Source: Desulfomicrobium sp. ZS1
GTDB lineage: Bacteria; Desulfobacterota; Desulfovibrionia; Desulfovibrionales; Desulfomicrobiaceae
Assembly (NCBI RefSeq): GCF_024204645.1
Contig: NZ_CP100351.1
Coordinates: 2,294,001-2,358,000, forward strand
DNA length: 64,000 nucleotides
Reading direction: 5' to 3'
The notes beneath the pieces were generated by a model. The model did not search any database. It was given only the letters and a program-made list of their open reading frames with translations, and was not told where the DNA came from. This document shows, in pieces, positions 53,519-61,594 of this stretch. Every line of letters begins with the position of its first letter. Within the stretch, counting starts at the first letter, position 1. The position numbers and the translations under genes were made by a program.

Positions 53519-53693
53519 GGCCCGTTGTCGTCATGGCCTTGAGGCTCGTCGGCTGTCTGACTGAGCCAGGCATCGTTTGTTGAATCGTTGCCAGACGCGC
53601 GGCATGGGCTATCCGCCCGGTACGCAACGATTCAACTCTACGAGGCCGGTGATGGAGTTCCGGCGGGTCTCAAGGCCATGACGACAGCGGGCC
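53519..53693 (+). ncRNA. Long imperfect hairpin, candidate structured RNA or palindromic element
   Basis: Outer arms of 34 bases (53519-53552 and 53660-53693) match at 30 positions; the other four are G-T pairs when read on the plus strand. Inside lies a partly paired 10-bp section (aggcatcgt with acgaggccgg) and then a perfect 13-bp stem gttgaatcgttgc / gcaacgattcaac (53579-53591, 53624-53636), with a small gggc/gccc hairpin at the tip. Total span is 175 bases. Not an attC site (the core sites are in the wrong orientation). Whether it is transcribed is unknown. Confidence 0.5.
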
Positions 53694-53803
53694 GCGTGCC
53701 GTAACCGGGTTTCTTCTTTTCAGCGTTCTGTCCCGGAACGCTTACCGCACATGATCGCGAGTCACGGCTTGATACAGTTGCTCGCAGGCATCATTGAAGA
53801 TGG

Positions 53804-53823
53804 ATTCCCGCCTTCGCGGGAAT
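53804..53823. repeat. REP/dRS3-like palindrome
   Basis: Attcccgc-cttc-gcgggaat, an 8-bp perfect stem, in the context ggattcccgccttcgcgggaatgac. This motif is widespread as a dispersed repeat in many proteobacteria (translated by chance as VIPAKAGIH in false frames); the copy here is isolated in the window. Confidence 0.75.
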
Positions 53824-53903
53824 GACCCCGTGTTGCGCGGTCAATCTGTTTTTTGCCTTGCAGCTGAACAAAGCAGAGGGTGTTAATGGGATTAAAAAAC
53901 CCG

Positions 53904-54386
53904 TCAGTTCATGGCCCCGTGCTCGGCCTGCATCTGCAGCTTGAGGGACTGAACCAATTGCTGCGCCTTCTCCGTTGTTTTCCATTCGCCGTAAATATGC
54001 ATCCAGTAGTCAAACCCGTAGATCTTCTGCATGAGCTGCTCCTCGTGCAGATCCACCCACGTATCGAACAGATACATCTCAATGGAAAAATCCTTGCTGT
54101 CCAAGACTTTAAGAACGGTGTTGGCCGGAAATTTCTTGCCTTCATAATTGACCTGAAGAAACTCGACCACGGCTTGCTGAGACAATTCCGGGGACAGTGG
54201 GCGATCTTGCACGCTCTCCGCCAGCTCCCAGAACTCAGGAAATTTGGCCTGCATTTGTTTTGCCTGCTCTTCAGTCAATTGAATATAAAGATTCCCGTCC
54301 CGCTCTTCGATAAAATAATAACGAAGCCAAAATTCGAAATGAAAAACCTGAGCCATGTCGTTCAAGGCGTTGTGCGGAATTGCCAT
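53904..54386 (-). CDS. Conserved hypothetical protein (160 aa)
   Basis: Soluble, aromatic-rich protein starting MAIPHNALNDMAQVFHFEFW with gggagaaa upstream. Two halves of similar composition (FHFEFWLRYYFIEERDGNLYIQ; FSIEMYLFDTWVDLHEEQ) suggest an alpha/beta fold with exposed acids. No known domain; it might be lineage-specific. Divergent from the mucR-like gene with about 160 bases of AT-rich DNA between. Confidence 0.7.
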   Translation of the reverse strand: MAIPHNALNDMAQVFHFEFWLRYYFIEERDGNLYIQLTEEQAKQMQAKFPEFWELAESVQDRPLSPELSQQAVVEFLQVNYEGKKFPANTVLKVLDSKDFSIEMYLFDTWVDLHEEQLMQKIYGFDYWMHIYGEWKTTEKAQQLVQSLKLQMQAEHGAMN

Positions 54387-54549
54387 TTTTTCTCCCTGTA
54401 GCGTTATTACCAATTATTATTCTTGAATGGAAAAAAATCCGTATAAACATTTATGCATGCAGAGCCAGAAACATTTGCCATGTGTTGACAAAATTACAGA
54501 ACGAAACTAATACTACAAATTACAAATACGCGATAGTTGGAGGTTGAAC

Positions 54550-54942
54550 ATGGAAGAGTATGTAAAACAAGCGCTCGAAATCGTCAAAGCACAAGCCAGT
54601 GTGCGCAACATGAACGAGGAAGAGCTGACGTCCATGATTCGTTCGTTGACCGAAGGAATCAAGAACGTTGCCGAAGGAAACCAACCTGAACCCGAAGCAA
54701 CCCTGTCACTTGATGATGCCAAAAAAGCCATCCGCGAAAAAAGCATCATCTGCATGGAATGCTCGAAATCGTTCAAGGTGCTGACCAAACGCCACCTGGC
54801 GACCCACGGTCTCACTCCCGAAGAATACCGGGAAAAGTGGGGCTACAAGAAGGGCACGTCCCTGGTGGCCAAATCCCTGGCCCGTGATCGCCGCAAAAAA
54901 ATGCAGGACATGAAGCTCTGGGAGAAACGGGTCAAGAAGTAG
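54550..54942 (+). CDS. MucR/Ros-family transcription regulator
   Basis: 130 residues. Zinc finger CMECSKSFKVLTKRHLATH (C-x2-C-x9... with H-x4-H spacing) followed by GLTPEEYREKWGYKKGT and a basic C-terminal tail, the Ros/MucR hallmark. The N-terminal 65 residues are acidic and helical. MucR proteins bind AT-rich DNA and often silence horizontally acquired genes or control exopolysaccharide and motility. ATG 54550 has GGAGG at six bases. The gene lies a few hundred bases from the hairpin-rich stretch. Confidence 0.92.
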   Translation: MEEYVKQALEIVKAQASVRNMNEEELTSMIRSLTEGIKNVAEGNQPEPEATLSLDDAKKAIREKSIICMECSKSFKVLTKRHLATHGLTPEEYREKWGYKKGTSLVAKSLARDRRKKMQDMKLWEKRVKK

Positions 54943-54964
54943 TTCTTACCCTCGAGCCAACTGG

Positions 54965-54992
54965 AAAGGCGAAGCACATGCTTCGCCTTTTT
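54965..54992 (+). terminator. Bidirectional terminator after the MucR gene
   Basis: Perfect 11-bp stem aaaggcgaagc / gcttcgccttt with a four-base loop and T tail. It lies between two convergent genes and can stop both. Confidence 0.9.
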
Positions 54993-55004
54993 CATTTTCC
55001 CGCC

Positions 55005-57563
55005 TCAAAAAAACTGCGCCGTCTTGATCAGCCGTCCCTGCAGCATTGTAAAATCCGGGTCCACGGCCTGCAGCACAAAGATCGGGCTGACATAGAGGGC
55101 CTGCCAGTCAAAATCGATGATAAAGCCTTTCTCGTCCTCGGTGATGGACATGACCATGGGCCGCACGTCCACTTCGCCCGGCTCGCCTTTCTTGGTCCGC
55201 TTGAAGACCTTCCACTCCGCGGCCTCCAGAAAAGCCGGGATTCGGCCCGAAAAGCGCAAGCTGTCTTCGGCACGCTTAAACCCGAGGGAAAAACGCTCGT
55301 GGTTCGAGATGGGAGCCCGGCCCTGACACGGCAGCTCGTCCACCTTGACCACGCGCATGCCCTGGGGCAGCTCGGCCTCAAGCAAGGCGGGCAGGTCCCG
55401 GACGCCTATGTGCTCGCGCACAAAAAAATCCATCCACTCACAGACGCTGCCGACGCCCACGGGCAGGGCCCGGGCAAAGGACAGGAGCGGCGCGGGATGA
55501 AAGCCACTGCTGAAAGCCAGCGGCAACCGCGCGCGGCGAAAGGCGCGCTCGAAGATCCGCTGCAATTCGAGCTGGCTCAGGTACATGGCCGGTCCGGTTT
55601 TGGAATACCACAGCCGAAAGCGCTGCGCCTTGTTGTGCAGATCATCGGTTGAAGCCGCGGGCTGTCCCGCTGGCTGCTCCTCCGGTTCCTCTACCTGCCC
55701 GGCGTCTTCCTGATCGCGCGTGGTGCGGTTAATGACCGGCACGATGTCGTGACCTGCGGCCTGCCGCACCAGCTCGGACTCGCGGCCGTCCAGGGTACAG
55801 ACTCCACAGGACCGGCACGCCTCGTAGCGGCAGTCCGGCGTTCCGGCCTCTTCCAGGGCGCGGCGGCGTTCGGTCAGCAGAAATTTGCGACTCACCCCCG
55901 AGGTGAGATGATCCCACGGCAGAGGCTGCTCCGGGTCCCGCTCGCGCAGATAGGACTCCGCGTCGATGCCGGTCTCGGCAAAAGCTTCCAGCCACGGTTC
56001 AAGGTGCAGATGGTCGGACCAGCTGGTGAAGAGCGCGCCCTTGGCGTATGCGGACTCGAGGGCAGGGGCCAGATGCCGGTCGCCACGGGCGAAGACCCCT
56101 TCCAGCCAGGTCATGTGCGAATGGTGCCACTTGAGCTTGAGCTTCTTGTAAGGGCGGAAGATATTGCGCAGATAGGCCAGCCGCTCCTCGATCTCGGCCA
56201 TGGAGATCTGCCGCTCCCACTGAAACGGAGTGTGCGGCTTGGGCACAAACGGCGAAACCGCCGCCGTAACCTGCAGCCGCCGGACGTTCTTTCCGGCGCT
56301 GGCCGCGACCTTCAGGCACAGGTCCAGTATGCCGTGCAGATCCTCGCGGGTCTCGGTAGGCAGACCCATCATGAAATACAGTTTGACCTGCTGCCAGCCC
56401 AGACGAAAGGCTTTTTCGGTGTGGTCCAGCAGTTCGTCCTCGGTCACGCCCTTGTTGATGACGTTCCGCAGCCGCTGGGTGCCGGCCTCAGGGGCCAGGG
56501 TCATACCCGTATGCCGGATTTTGCCCATAAGCCGCATGAGGTCTTCAGAGACCGAACCTACGCGCAGGGACGGCAGGGAAATGGAAACCTGTTCCTGCCT
56601 GCAATGGCTGTAGGAAGACAGGAAAAGAGCCTCCAGGGCGCTGAAATCCCCGGTGCTGAGCGACAGGAATGAAAGCTCCTCGCTGCCCGTCTCGGCCAGG
56701 CCACGATCGATGATGGAGCCCAGCACGTCGACCTCGCGCTCACGCACGGGACGGTAGATCATACCCGCCTGGCAGAAGCGGCAGCCGCGGGTGCAACCGC
56801 GCGCGATCTCGACCGAGAAACGGTCGTGCACGGGCTTGCCGAAAGGCACGATCTGGCGCGTGGGGAAGGAGACCTTGTTCATGTCCGTGACGATGCGCTT
56901 TTCGACTTGGGGCCGCGCGCCGTCTAAAGGACGCATGGCCCCGCTGCCGTCGTCCTCGAAAAATGAAGGCACGTACACACCGGGAATCCCGGCCAAACGG
57001 CTGATCAGTTCGCTGCGGGACCAGCCTTCGTCCTTGCCGAGCGCAATGAGTTCAAGCATCTCAGGCAGGACTTCCTCCCCGTCGCCGAGCACCATGACAT
57101 CCACAAAAGCGGCCAACGGCTCTGCGTTGAAGGTGCAGCCTCCTCCCGCGATGACCAGCGGGTGCCCGTCGACGCGCTGCGCCGCACGGAGGGGAATCCC
57201 CCCCAGATCGAGCATGTAGAGCACGTTGGTGTAGCACAGCTCATGGGTGATGCTGAACAACACCCCGTCCAGATCCTTGAGCGGCGTGTCGCTTTCAAGA
57301 GTGGCCAGGAGCGTGTCATGAGTGCGCAGCACCTCGGCCACGTCCTCGGTAGGCGCGAAGACCCGCTCGGCGCAGAAATGATCCGTGGCGTTGACGATGT
57401 CGTACAGAATCTTCTGTCCAAGATAGGACATGGCCACTTCGTAGAGATCCGGAAAGGCCAGGGCCACATGGGCCCGGACCGTTTTCAGGTCCTTGTGGAC
57501 GCTGTTGATCTCGGTGCCGAGGTAGTGACTGGGGCGGGAAAAAAGGGGGAGCAGAGCCTTCAT
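55005..57563 (-). CDS. TIGR03960-type radical SAM protein fused to DUF2344
   Basis: 852 residues. N-terminal B12-binding-like fold (ALAFPDLYEVAMSYLG; VLGDGEEVLPE), radical SAM core with CTRGCRFCQAG (CxxxCxxC) near residue 270, and a linker of cysteines (CRYEACRSCGVC). The final part (about 630-852) is the DUF2344/TIGR03936 domain (FRLWYSKTGPAMYLSQLELQRIFERA). In many genomes these two parts are separate genes; here they are one chain. Substrate unknown, but the family is associated with tRNA or ribosome maturation genes. An aaggac site precedes ATG 57563. The smaller Sm-like gene lies upstream in the same direction with a terminator between. Confidence 0.88.
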   Translation of the reverse strand: MKALLPLFSRPSHYLGTEINSVHKDLKTVRAHVALAFPDLYEVAMSYLGQKILYDIVNATDHFCAERVFAPTEDVAEVLRTHDTLLATLESDTPLKDLDGVLFSITHELCYTNVLYMLDLGGIPLRAAQRVDGHPLVIAGGGCTFNAEPLAAFVDVMVLGDGEEVLPEMLELIALGKDEGWSRSELISRLAGIPGVYVPSFFEDDGSGAMRPLDGARPQVEKRIVTDMNKVSFPTRQIVPFGKPVHDRFSVEIARGCTRGCRFCQAGMIYRPVREREVDVLGSIIDRGLAETGSEELSFLSLSTGDFSALEALFLSSYSHCRQEQVSISLPSLRVGSVSEDLMRLMGKIRHTGMTLAPEAGTQRLRNVINKGVTEDELLDHTEKAFRLGWQQVKLYFMMGLPTETREDLHGILDLCLKVAASAGKNVRRLQVTAAVSPFVPKPHTPFQWERQISMAEIEERLAYLRNIFRPYKKLKLKWHHSHMTWLEGVFARGDRHLAPALESAYAKGALFTSWSDHLHLEPWLEAFAETGIDAESYLRERDPEQPLPWDHLTSGVSRKFLLTERRRALEEAGTPDCRYEACRSCGVCTLDGRESELVRQAAGHDIVPVINRTTRDQEDAGQVEEPEEQPAGQPAASTDDLHNKAQRFRLWYSKTGPAMYLSQLELQRIFERAFRRARLPLAFSSGFHPAPLLSFARALPVGVGSVCEWMDFFVREHIGVRDLPALLEAELPQGMRVVKVDELPCQGRAPISNHERFSLGFKRAEDSLRFSGRIPAFLEAAEWKVFKRTKKGEPGEVDVRPMVMSITEDEKGFIIDFDWQALYVSPIFVLQAVDPDFTMLQGRLIKTAQFF

Positions 57564-57592
57564 GGGTCCTTGCCGTGCACTGGGCCGGGCGG

Positions 57593-57620
57593 AAAAAAAA
57601 AGGGTGGAAAGCCACCCTTT
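57593..57620 (-). terminator. Terminator of the small Sm-like gene
   Basis: On the minus strand a 7-bp stem (57618-57612 with 57607-57601: agggtgg / ccaccct) is followed by eight T. It separates this gene from the radical SAM gene downstream. Confidence 0.8.
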
Positions 57621-57640
57621 TCCCGGCAGCGCCTGCTGCG

Positions 57641-57988
57641 TTATTTTTTCAAGAATTTGCTGAAATCGGCCACACCGCCGCCCATGCCGCCCAAATTGCC
57701 GAGGCCGCCGGGGGCGGACAGGGTCAAGTTGGTGGTCGCCTCAAGATACTTGGTCTTGAGTTCCTCGGGTACGGTCTTGTACTGGTAGATGACGTGCTTG
57801 AGTTCGATCTCCCCTGTCATTTCCTGATCAAAGGGATAGCCGAAAGGAAGCAGCAGCATCTGCATGCCGCCCTGCTGCGTAGGAATGGTCTGCAGGATGG
57901 CCGGATCAGCGATGATCCCCTTCTCCTGATTCCATTTGCCGAGCACCATGTCGCCGTTCACCAACTTCACCAATCTGATATCGTACAT
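57641..57988 (-). CDS. Small conserved protein with Sm-like start
   Basis: 115 residues starting MYDIRLVKLVNGDMVLGKWN, similar to the first strands of Sm/LSm folds, then ILQTIPTQQGGMQMLLLPFGYPF and the end GGLGNLGGMGGGVADFSKFLKK. Conserved in sulfate reducers as a hypothetical protein (memory only). A gaggtgac site lies four to five bases before ATG 57988; a GTG at 57994 is an alternative. RNA binding is plausible only by analogy. Confidence 0.6.
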   Translation of the reverse strand: MYDIRLVKLVNGDMVLGKWNQEKGIIADPAILQTIPTQQGGMQMLLLPFGYPFDQEMTGEIELKHVIYQYKTVPEELKTKYLEATTNLTLSAPGGLGNLGGMGGGVADFSKFLKK

Positions 57989-58157
57989 TGTCACCTCATC
58001 GTGTTTCTAGACTCATGCCCCCGCCCGAAAAGTCCGGACGAGCCGAGGTTTCGTGTCTACGAGGTGCGCCGTGCACTGTCAAGGTCGTGCCCCGCGCGCC
58101 CTTTCCGATCCTCATCCTTTATGATAGCCGACCCTCACATCGACCGGGAGGATAAGC

Positions 58158-58730
58158 ATGAATACTCTGGATATCGTCTTCTGCGTGATTTTGGGATTTC
58201 TGGGCTTGCGCGGCATTTTTCGCGGACTTGTCAAGGAGATCGCCTCCATCCTGGGGCTGATCCTGGGTTTCGTGCTGGCCAACACCTACCACGCGCAGCT
58301 TTCTCCTCTGCTCGAAGACCTTCTGGGCGGAACCGGCATGGCCAATCTCGTTGCCTATCTGGGCATCTTTCTGGGCGTCGTGGCGGCGGTCTTCCTGCTC
58401 GCCTCGCTGATCAGAAAGCTCCTGCAGATGATCATGCTCGGCTGGGTGGACAGCATCGGCGGCGGAGCGCTGGGTCTCTTCAAAGGCGCGCTGTTGTGCA
58501 GCATCATCGTCATGGCGCTGACCGCCTTTCTGCCGTCCAAGTCCGCAGTGCTGACCGAGTCGAAAATCGTGCCCTACGTGAACACGTTCAACACCATGCT
58601 CTCAAGCGCCCTGCCCAAGGAGATGCGCGACCAGTTCCTGATCCGAAGCCAGGAGCTGCAGCAGGAATGGGAAAAGCGGGTCGTGGAAAAACTTAAAGAA
58701 ATAAAAGGAAACCCTGGTGGAAAAGAATAA
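58158..58730 (+). CDS. CvpA-family membrane protein
   Basis: 190 residues with four membrane helices; opening MNTLDIVFCVILGFLGLRGIFRGLVKEIASILGLILGFVLAN is family typical, as is GGALGLFKGALLCSIIVMAL. A coiled-coil tail follows. CvpA proteins are needed for colicin V export in E. coli and help membrane stability; function here is unclear. The mazG GTG lies inside its final codons, overlapping by 14 bases. Confidence 0.88.
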   Translation: MNTLDIVFCVILGFLGLRGIFRGLVKEIASILGLILGFVLANTYHAQLSPLLEDLLGGTGMANLVAYLGIFLGVVAAVFLLASLIRKLLQMIMLGWVDSIGGGALGLFKGALLCSIIVMALTAFLPSKSAVLTESKIVPYVNTFNTMLSSALPKEMRDQFLIRSQELQQEWEKRVVEKLKEIKGNPGGKE

Positions 58731-59499
58731 TTTTGCCGACATATTGGAAGTTATCGACACCCTGACCGGACCGAACGGCTGCCCCTGGGACAAAGAGCAG
58801 ACCCCGCAGTCCATGTGCGATTATCTGGTGGAGGAATGTTTCGAACTGGTGGAGGCAATCCGTCAAGACGACAAGTCCGAGATCGCCGAAGAGCTTGGGG
58901 ATGTGCTCTTCCTGCTGCTCTTCATCGGCCGTTGCCATGACCGGCAGATCCCGGATTTCCTGCAGACCGCCATGGCCGGCAACGTGGCCAAAATGATCCG
59001 CCGCCATCCCCACGTTTACGGCGAAAAAGCCGCCAGCGTGGCCGAAGTGGTCAAAAACTGGGAGCAGATCAAAAAGCAGGAGAAGGCCGAAAAGGACAAA
59101 GACCCCGGAGTGTTCGCCTCCCTGCCCGCAAGTCTGCCGCCGCTTCTGCGCGCCTACCGCATCAACTCCAAGGCGGCCCGCTCGGGCTTCACCTGGGCCA
59201 CGGACGCGGATCAGGAGAAAAAGCTGGCCGAGGAATGGAACGAATTGCAGGCCGCCCTGGCCACGGACGACGCGGCGGCACGTGAAGAGGAATTCGGGGA
59301 CTATCTGTTTTCGCTGGTGGAATATGGCAGACGGCGCGGAATCAAGGCCAACTCGGCTCTGGCCGTGGCCAACGCCAAGTTTTTGGGACGCTTCGAAGCC
59401 ATGGAGAAATTGGCCAGGGAACGCGGTCTGGAACTGGACAAGCTCTCCCTGGAAGAAATGGACAACCTCTGGGACGAAATCAAAGCCACCCGCCGATAA
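58717..59499 (+). CDS. mazG: MazG nucleoside triphosphate pyrophosphohydrolase
   Basis: 260 residues with two MazG domains. The first has CPWDKEQTPQSMCDYLVEE and E-x-x-E-L-G-D (IAEELGDVLFLLLF); the second has AEEWNELQAAL and REEEFGDYLFSLVE. It hydrolyses (d)NTPs to NMP and PPi, cleaning the pool and lowering ppGpp-dependent stress death. GTG start at 58717 overlaps cvpA by 14 bases. After the stop come hairpin repeats before the convergent cmk. Confidence 0.93.
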   Translation: MEKNNFADILEVIDTLTGPNGCPWDKEQTPQSMCDYLVEECFELVEAIRQDDKSEIAEELGDVLFLLLFIGRCHDRQIPDFLQTAMAGNVAKMIRRHPHVYGEKAASVAEVVKNWEQIKKQEKAEKDKDPGVFASLPASLPPLLRAYRINSKAARSGFTWATDADQEKKLAEEWNELQAALATDDAAAREEEFGDYLFSLVEYGRRRGIKANSALAVANAKFLGRFEAMEKLARERGLELDKLSLEEMDNLWDEIKATRR

Positions 59500-59550
59500 T
59501 CCGTACGGCGGCCCTTCGTGACCGATATCCCATCCCGGAAATAACCGTAC

Positions 59551-59572
59551 GGGCGGCCCTGCGTGGCCGCCC
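59551..59572. repeat. GC-rich hairpin repeat downstream of mazG
   Basis: Perfect 8-bp stem gggcggcc / ggccgccc. Its left flank ccgtacggg.cggccct.cgtg is repeated in degenerate form at 59502-59525 (ccgtacggcggcccttcgtg), so two copies of a unit lie in tandem about 45 bases apart. Confidence 0.6.
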
Positions 59573-59593
59573 TCTCCCCAAAAAAAACGGCAA

Positions 59594-59712
59594 GACCGCT
59601 GAAAATCCACTCTTGCAAGGCGCGAACCGTTTTTGGAGGGTGACGTGTAGCCGACTACATGAGCCCTTCAAAAACGGTTCGCAACGCAGTCCAGAAAGAA
59701 TTTTCAGCGGTC
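59594..59712. repeat. 119-nt palindromic element between mazG and cmk
   Basis: Arms gaccgctgaaaat / attttcagcggtc (59594-59606, 59700-59712) enclose an internal loop and a second perfect 13-bp stem cgaaccgtttttg / caaaaacggttcg (59623-59635, 59669-59681), then an apical stem gtgtag / ctacat. The right end reaches the cmk stop region. Resembles dispersed palindromic repeats with a cgcaacgcag end, and could work as a terminator for both convergent genes. The cmk stop codon lies at its right edge. Confidence 0.7.
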
Positions 59713-60378
59713 TCAGAGGCCTTTTTCCCGGATATGCTCCACAATCTTCTCCAGCACCCGGTCTGCATCCAGGGCGCTGGTGTCGATGATCACTGCGTCC
59801 AGGGCGGGCTTCAAGGGGGCCACCACGCGATTGCGGTCCTGATCGTCGCGGATGCGGATCTGGCCACGGATGCGCTCCAGGTCCTCGTCCATGCCCAAGG
59901 CACTCAGCTGCGCGTGACGGCGCTTGGCGCGCACGTCGATGGATGCGTCCATGAAGAACTTGTGCCGGGCGTTCGGGAAGATCACGCTGCCCATGTCCCG
60001 GCCCTCGGCCACCAGGGAGGTGGTCCGTCCGATGGCCTGCTGGTTGCGACGCAGAAAATCGCGCACCACCGGAATGCGGCCCAGGTGCGAGGCCCACAGC
60101 CCGACCTCTTCCTTGCGGATCTCCGGGGACAGAGGCATCCCGTTCAGGAGCAGTTCGGAATATTTTCCCAGTCCTTCCAGATCAAAATCGAGACGATTGA
60201 GTTCGGGCACCAGCTGGTCAACAGGCTGTTCCCAGGCGCCATCCCCGAAATAAAGTGCCACGGAGCGGAACATGGCTCCCGTGTCCAGATAGGCAATACC
60301 CAGACGGTCCGCCAGCTCGCGGGCGATAGTGGTCTTGCCTACCCCGGCCGGTCCATCAAGAGTGACGATCGTGACCAC
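59713..60378 (-). CDS. cmk: Cytidylate kinase
   Basis: 221 residues: P-loop VTLDGPAGVGKTTIARELA, DTGAMFRSVAL, NGMPLSPEIRKEEVG, AEGRDMGSVIFPNA and RRHAQLSALG; all usual for CMP/dCMP kinase. GTG start with GGAGG and overlap of 23 bases with the hisC end, so the two are coupled. The last codon is followed immediately by the palindromic element. Confidence 0.95.
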   Translation of the reverse strand: MVTIVTLDGPAGVGKTTIARELADRLGIAYLDTGAMFRSVALYFGDGAWEQPVDQLVPELNRLDFDLEGLGKYSELLLNGMPLSPEIRKEEVGLWASHLGRIPVVRDFLRRNQQAIGRTTSLVAEGRDMGSVIFPNARHKFFMDASIDVRAKRRHAQLSALGMDEDLERIRGQIRIRDDQDRNRVVAPLKPALDAVIIDTSALDADRVLEKIVEHIREKGL

Positions 60379-61471
60379 GCAACACCTCCGCTGTTTTAGT
60401 CAAAAATTCCAGATTTTCTTCCTCGTTCCCGATGCTGACCCGCAGCTTCTCGGGCATGTCGTAACTACCGAGGGGCCGGATGATGACCCCGAGCGCAAGC
60501 AATGCCTCAAAAAGGGCATGCGCGTCCATGGGCGGTTCAAACATAAGGAAATTCGCCTGCGAAGGCCAGACCTTGCAGCCAAGAGCCGAAAGCTCCCGTT
60601 CCAGCAGGCGGCGGCCCTCGCTCACGACGCGAAGGGTCTGGGCCACGAAGATATCGTCATCCAGCGCGGCCAGGCCGGCCTGCTCGGCCAGAATGTTCAC
60701 GCTAAAAGGCAGCTTGACCCGAAGCAGGAGGTCCGCCAGCCACTCGGGCATGACTCCGTAACCCAGGCGCAGGCCCGCCAGGCCGTACATCTTGGAAAAA
60801 GTCCGCAGCACGACCAGGTTGGGGATGGCGTCCAAATGCGGGAGCATGCTGAACACGTCCAGCGGCTCGGCAAAATCGATGTAGGCCTCGTCCACCACCA
60901 ACAGCGTACGCGCCGGGAGCCTGGACGCGAGCGCCACCAGATCGGCGGCCGGACAGGCATGACCCGTAGGGTTATCCGGGTTGGTCACGAAGACCAGGGC
61001 GGTGTTCTCGTCGGTCAGAGACACAAGCTGATCAAAGGGAAAGGAAAAATCCGCGTTCAGTCTGGCCTGCCTGAACTCCACCCCGCACAGCCGCGACTGC
61101 ACGTCGTAAATACTGAAGCAGGGCTTGAAGGCCACCACGTTGTCCACGCCGGGCCGGGCCACCACGCGCAGCAGGAGGTCGATGATCTCGTCGGAGCCGT
61201 TGCCCGCCACCACGCGGGTCGCGCTCACGCCCAGGTGCGCCGCCAATTTCTCGGTCAGGACCGGGGAACCGGCCTGCGCGTAGCGAAAAGCCATGGGGCT
61301 CATGTTTTTGAGCCGCTCCTGAACCACGGGGGACGTGCCCAGCGGATTTTCGTTGCTGGCCATCTTGATGACCCGGGACAGGCCGTAACGCTTTTTTATC
61401 TCGTCGATGGAAAGGCCGGGGGAATAGGGTTTGAACCCCGCCATCTCCGGCCGCACCAGAACCTTGGTCAT
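60356..61471 (-). CDS. hisC: Histidinol-phosphate aminotransferase
   Basis: 371 residues: SNENPLGTSP near the start, NPDNPTG, DEAYIDFAE and the PLP lysine in RTFSKMYGLAGLRLGYG; end LRVSIGNEEENLEFL. This is HisC2-type aminotransferase for histidine, and in this class also aromatic amino acid synthesis. Start 61471 follows AAGGAG; upstream frame extends to 61546. It lies 123 bases downstream of selA and overlaps cmk. Confidence 0.93.
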   Translation of the reverse strand: MTKVLVRPEMAGFKPYSPGLSIDEIKKRYGLSRVIKMASNENPLGTSPVVQERLKNMSPMAFRYAQAGSPVLTEKLAAHLGVSATRVVAGNGSDEIIDLLLRVVARPGVDNVVAFKPCFSIYDVQSRLCGVEFRQARLNADFSFPFDQLVSLTDENTALVFVTNPDNPTGHACPAADLVALASRLPARTLLVVDEAYIDFAEPLDVFSMLPHLDAIPNLVVLRTFSKMYGLAGLRLGYGVMPEWLADLLLRVKLPFSVNILAEQAGLAALDDDIFVAQTLRVVSEGRRLLERELSALGCKVWPSQANFLMFEPPMDAHALFEALLALGVIIRPLGSYDMPEKLRVSIGNEEENLEFLTKTAEVLRGHDRHS

Positions 61472-61594
61472 ATATTCTCCTTGCTGCGCCCCCTGCTGTG
61501 CCGTGGAGCGCGTGTGGTCAATTGTTCGGCGGCAGCGTTTTTTCAAAAATTCAATTGTCCCAGACAGGCCGCCATTGTTGCCGGAATACCGTCC

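Larger units (their letters stand above)
53416..53903. other. Gene-free stretch with multiple hairpins
   Basis: About 490 bases with no protein-like frame. It holds a 7-bp hairpin tttgccc/gggcaaa (53439-53457), the long hairpin (53519-53693), a 7-bp hairpin agcgttc/gaacgct near 53732, and a repeat palindrome (53804-53823). The density of structures between two unrelated genes is unlike any other part of the window. Confidence 0.7.

Noticed and set aside
53579-53636. Integron attC site suggested by GTTGAAT and ATTCAAC
   Set aside because: In attC the RYYYAAC box comes first and GTTRRRY last; here the order is reversed, and no integrase is near.
53791-53985. 64-codon minus-strand frame with GVIPAKAGIHLQ
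   Set aside because: The sequence is a chance translation of a widespread repeat palindrome, not a protein.
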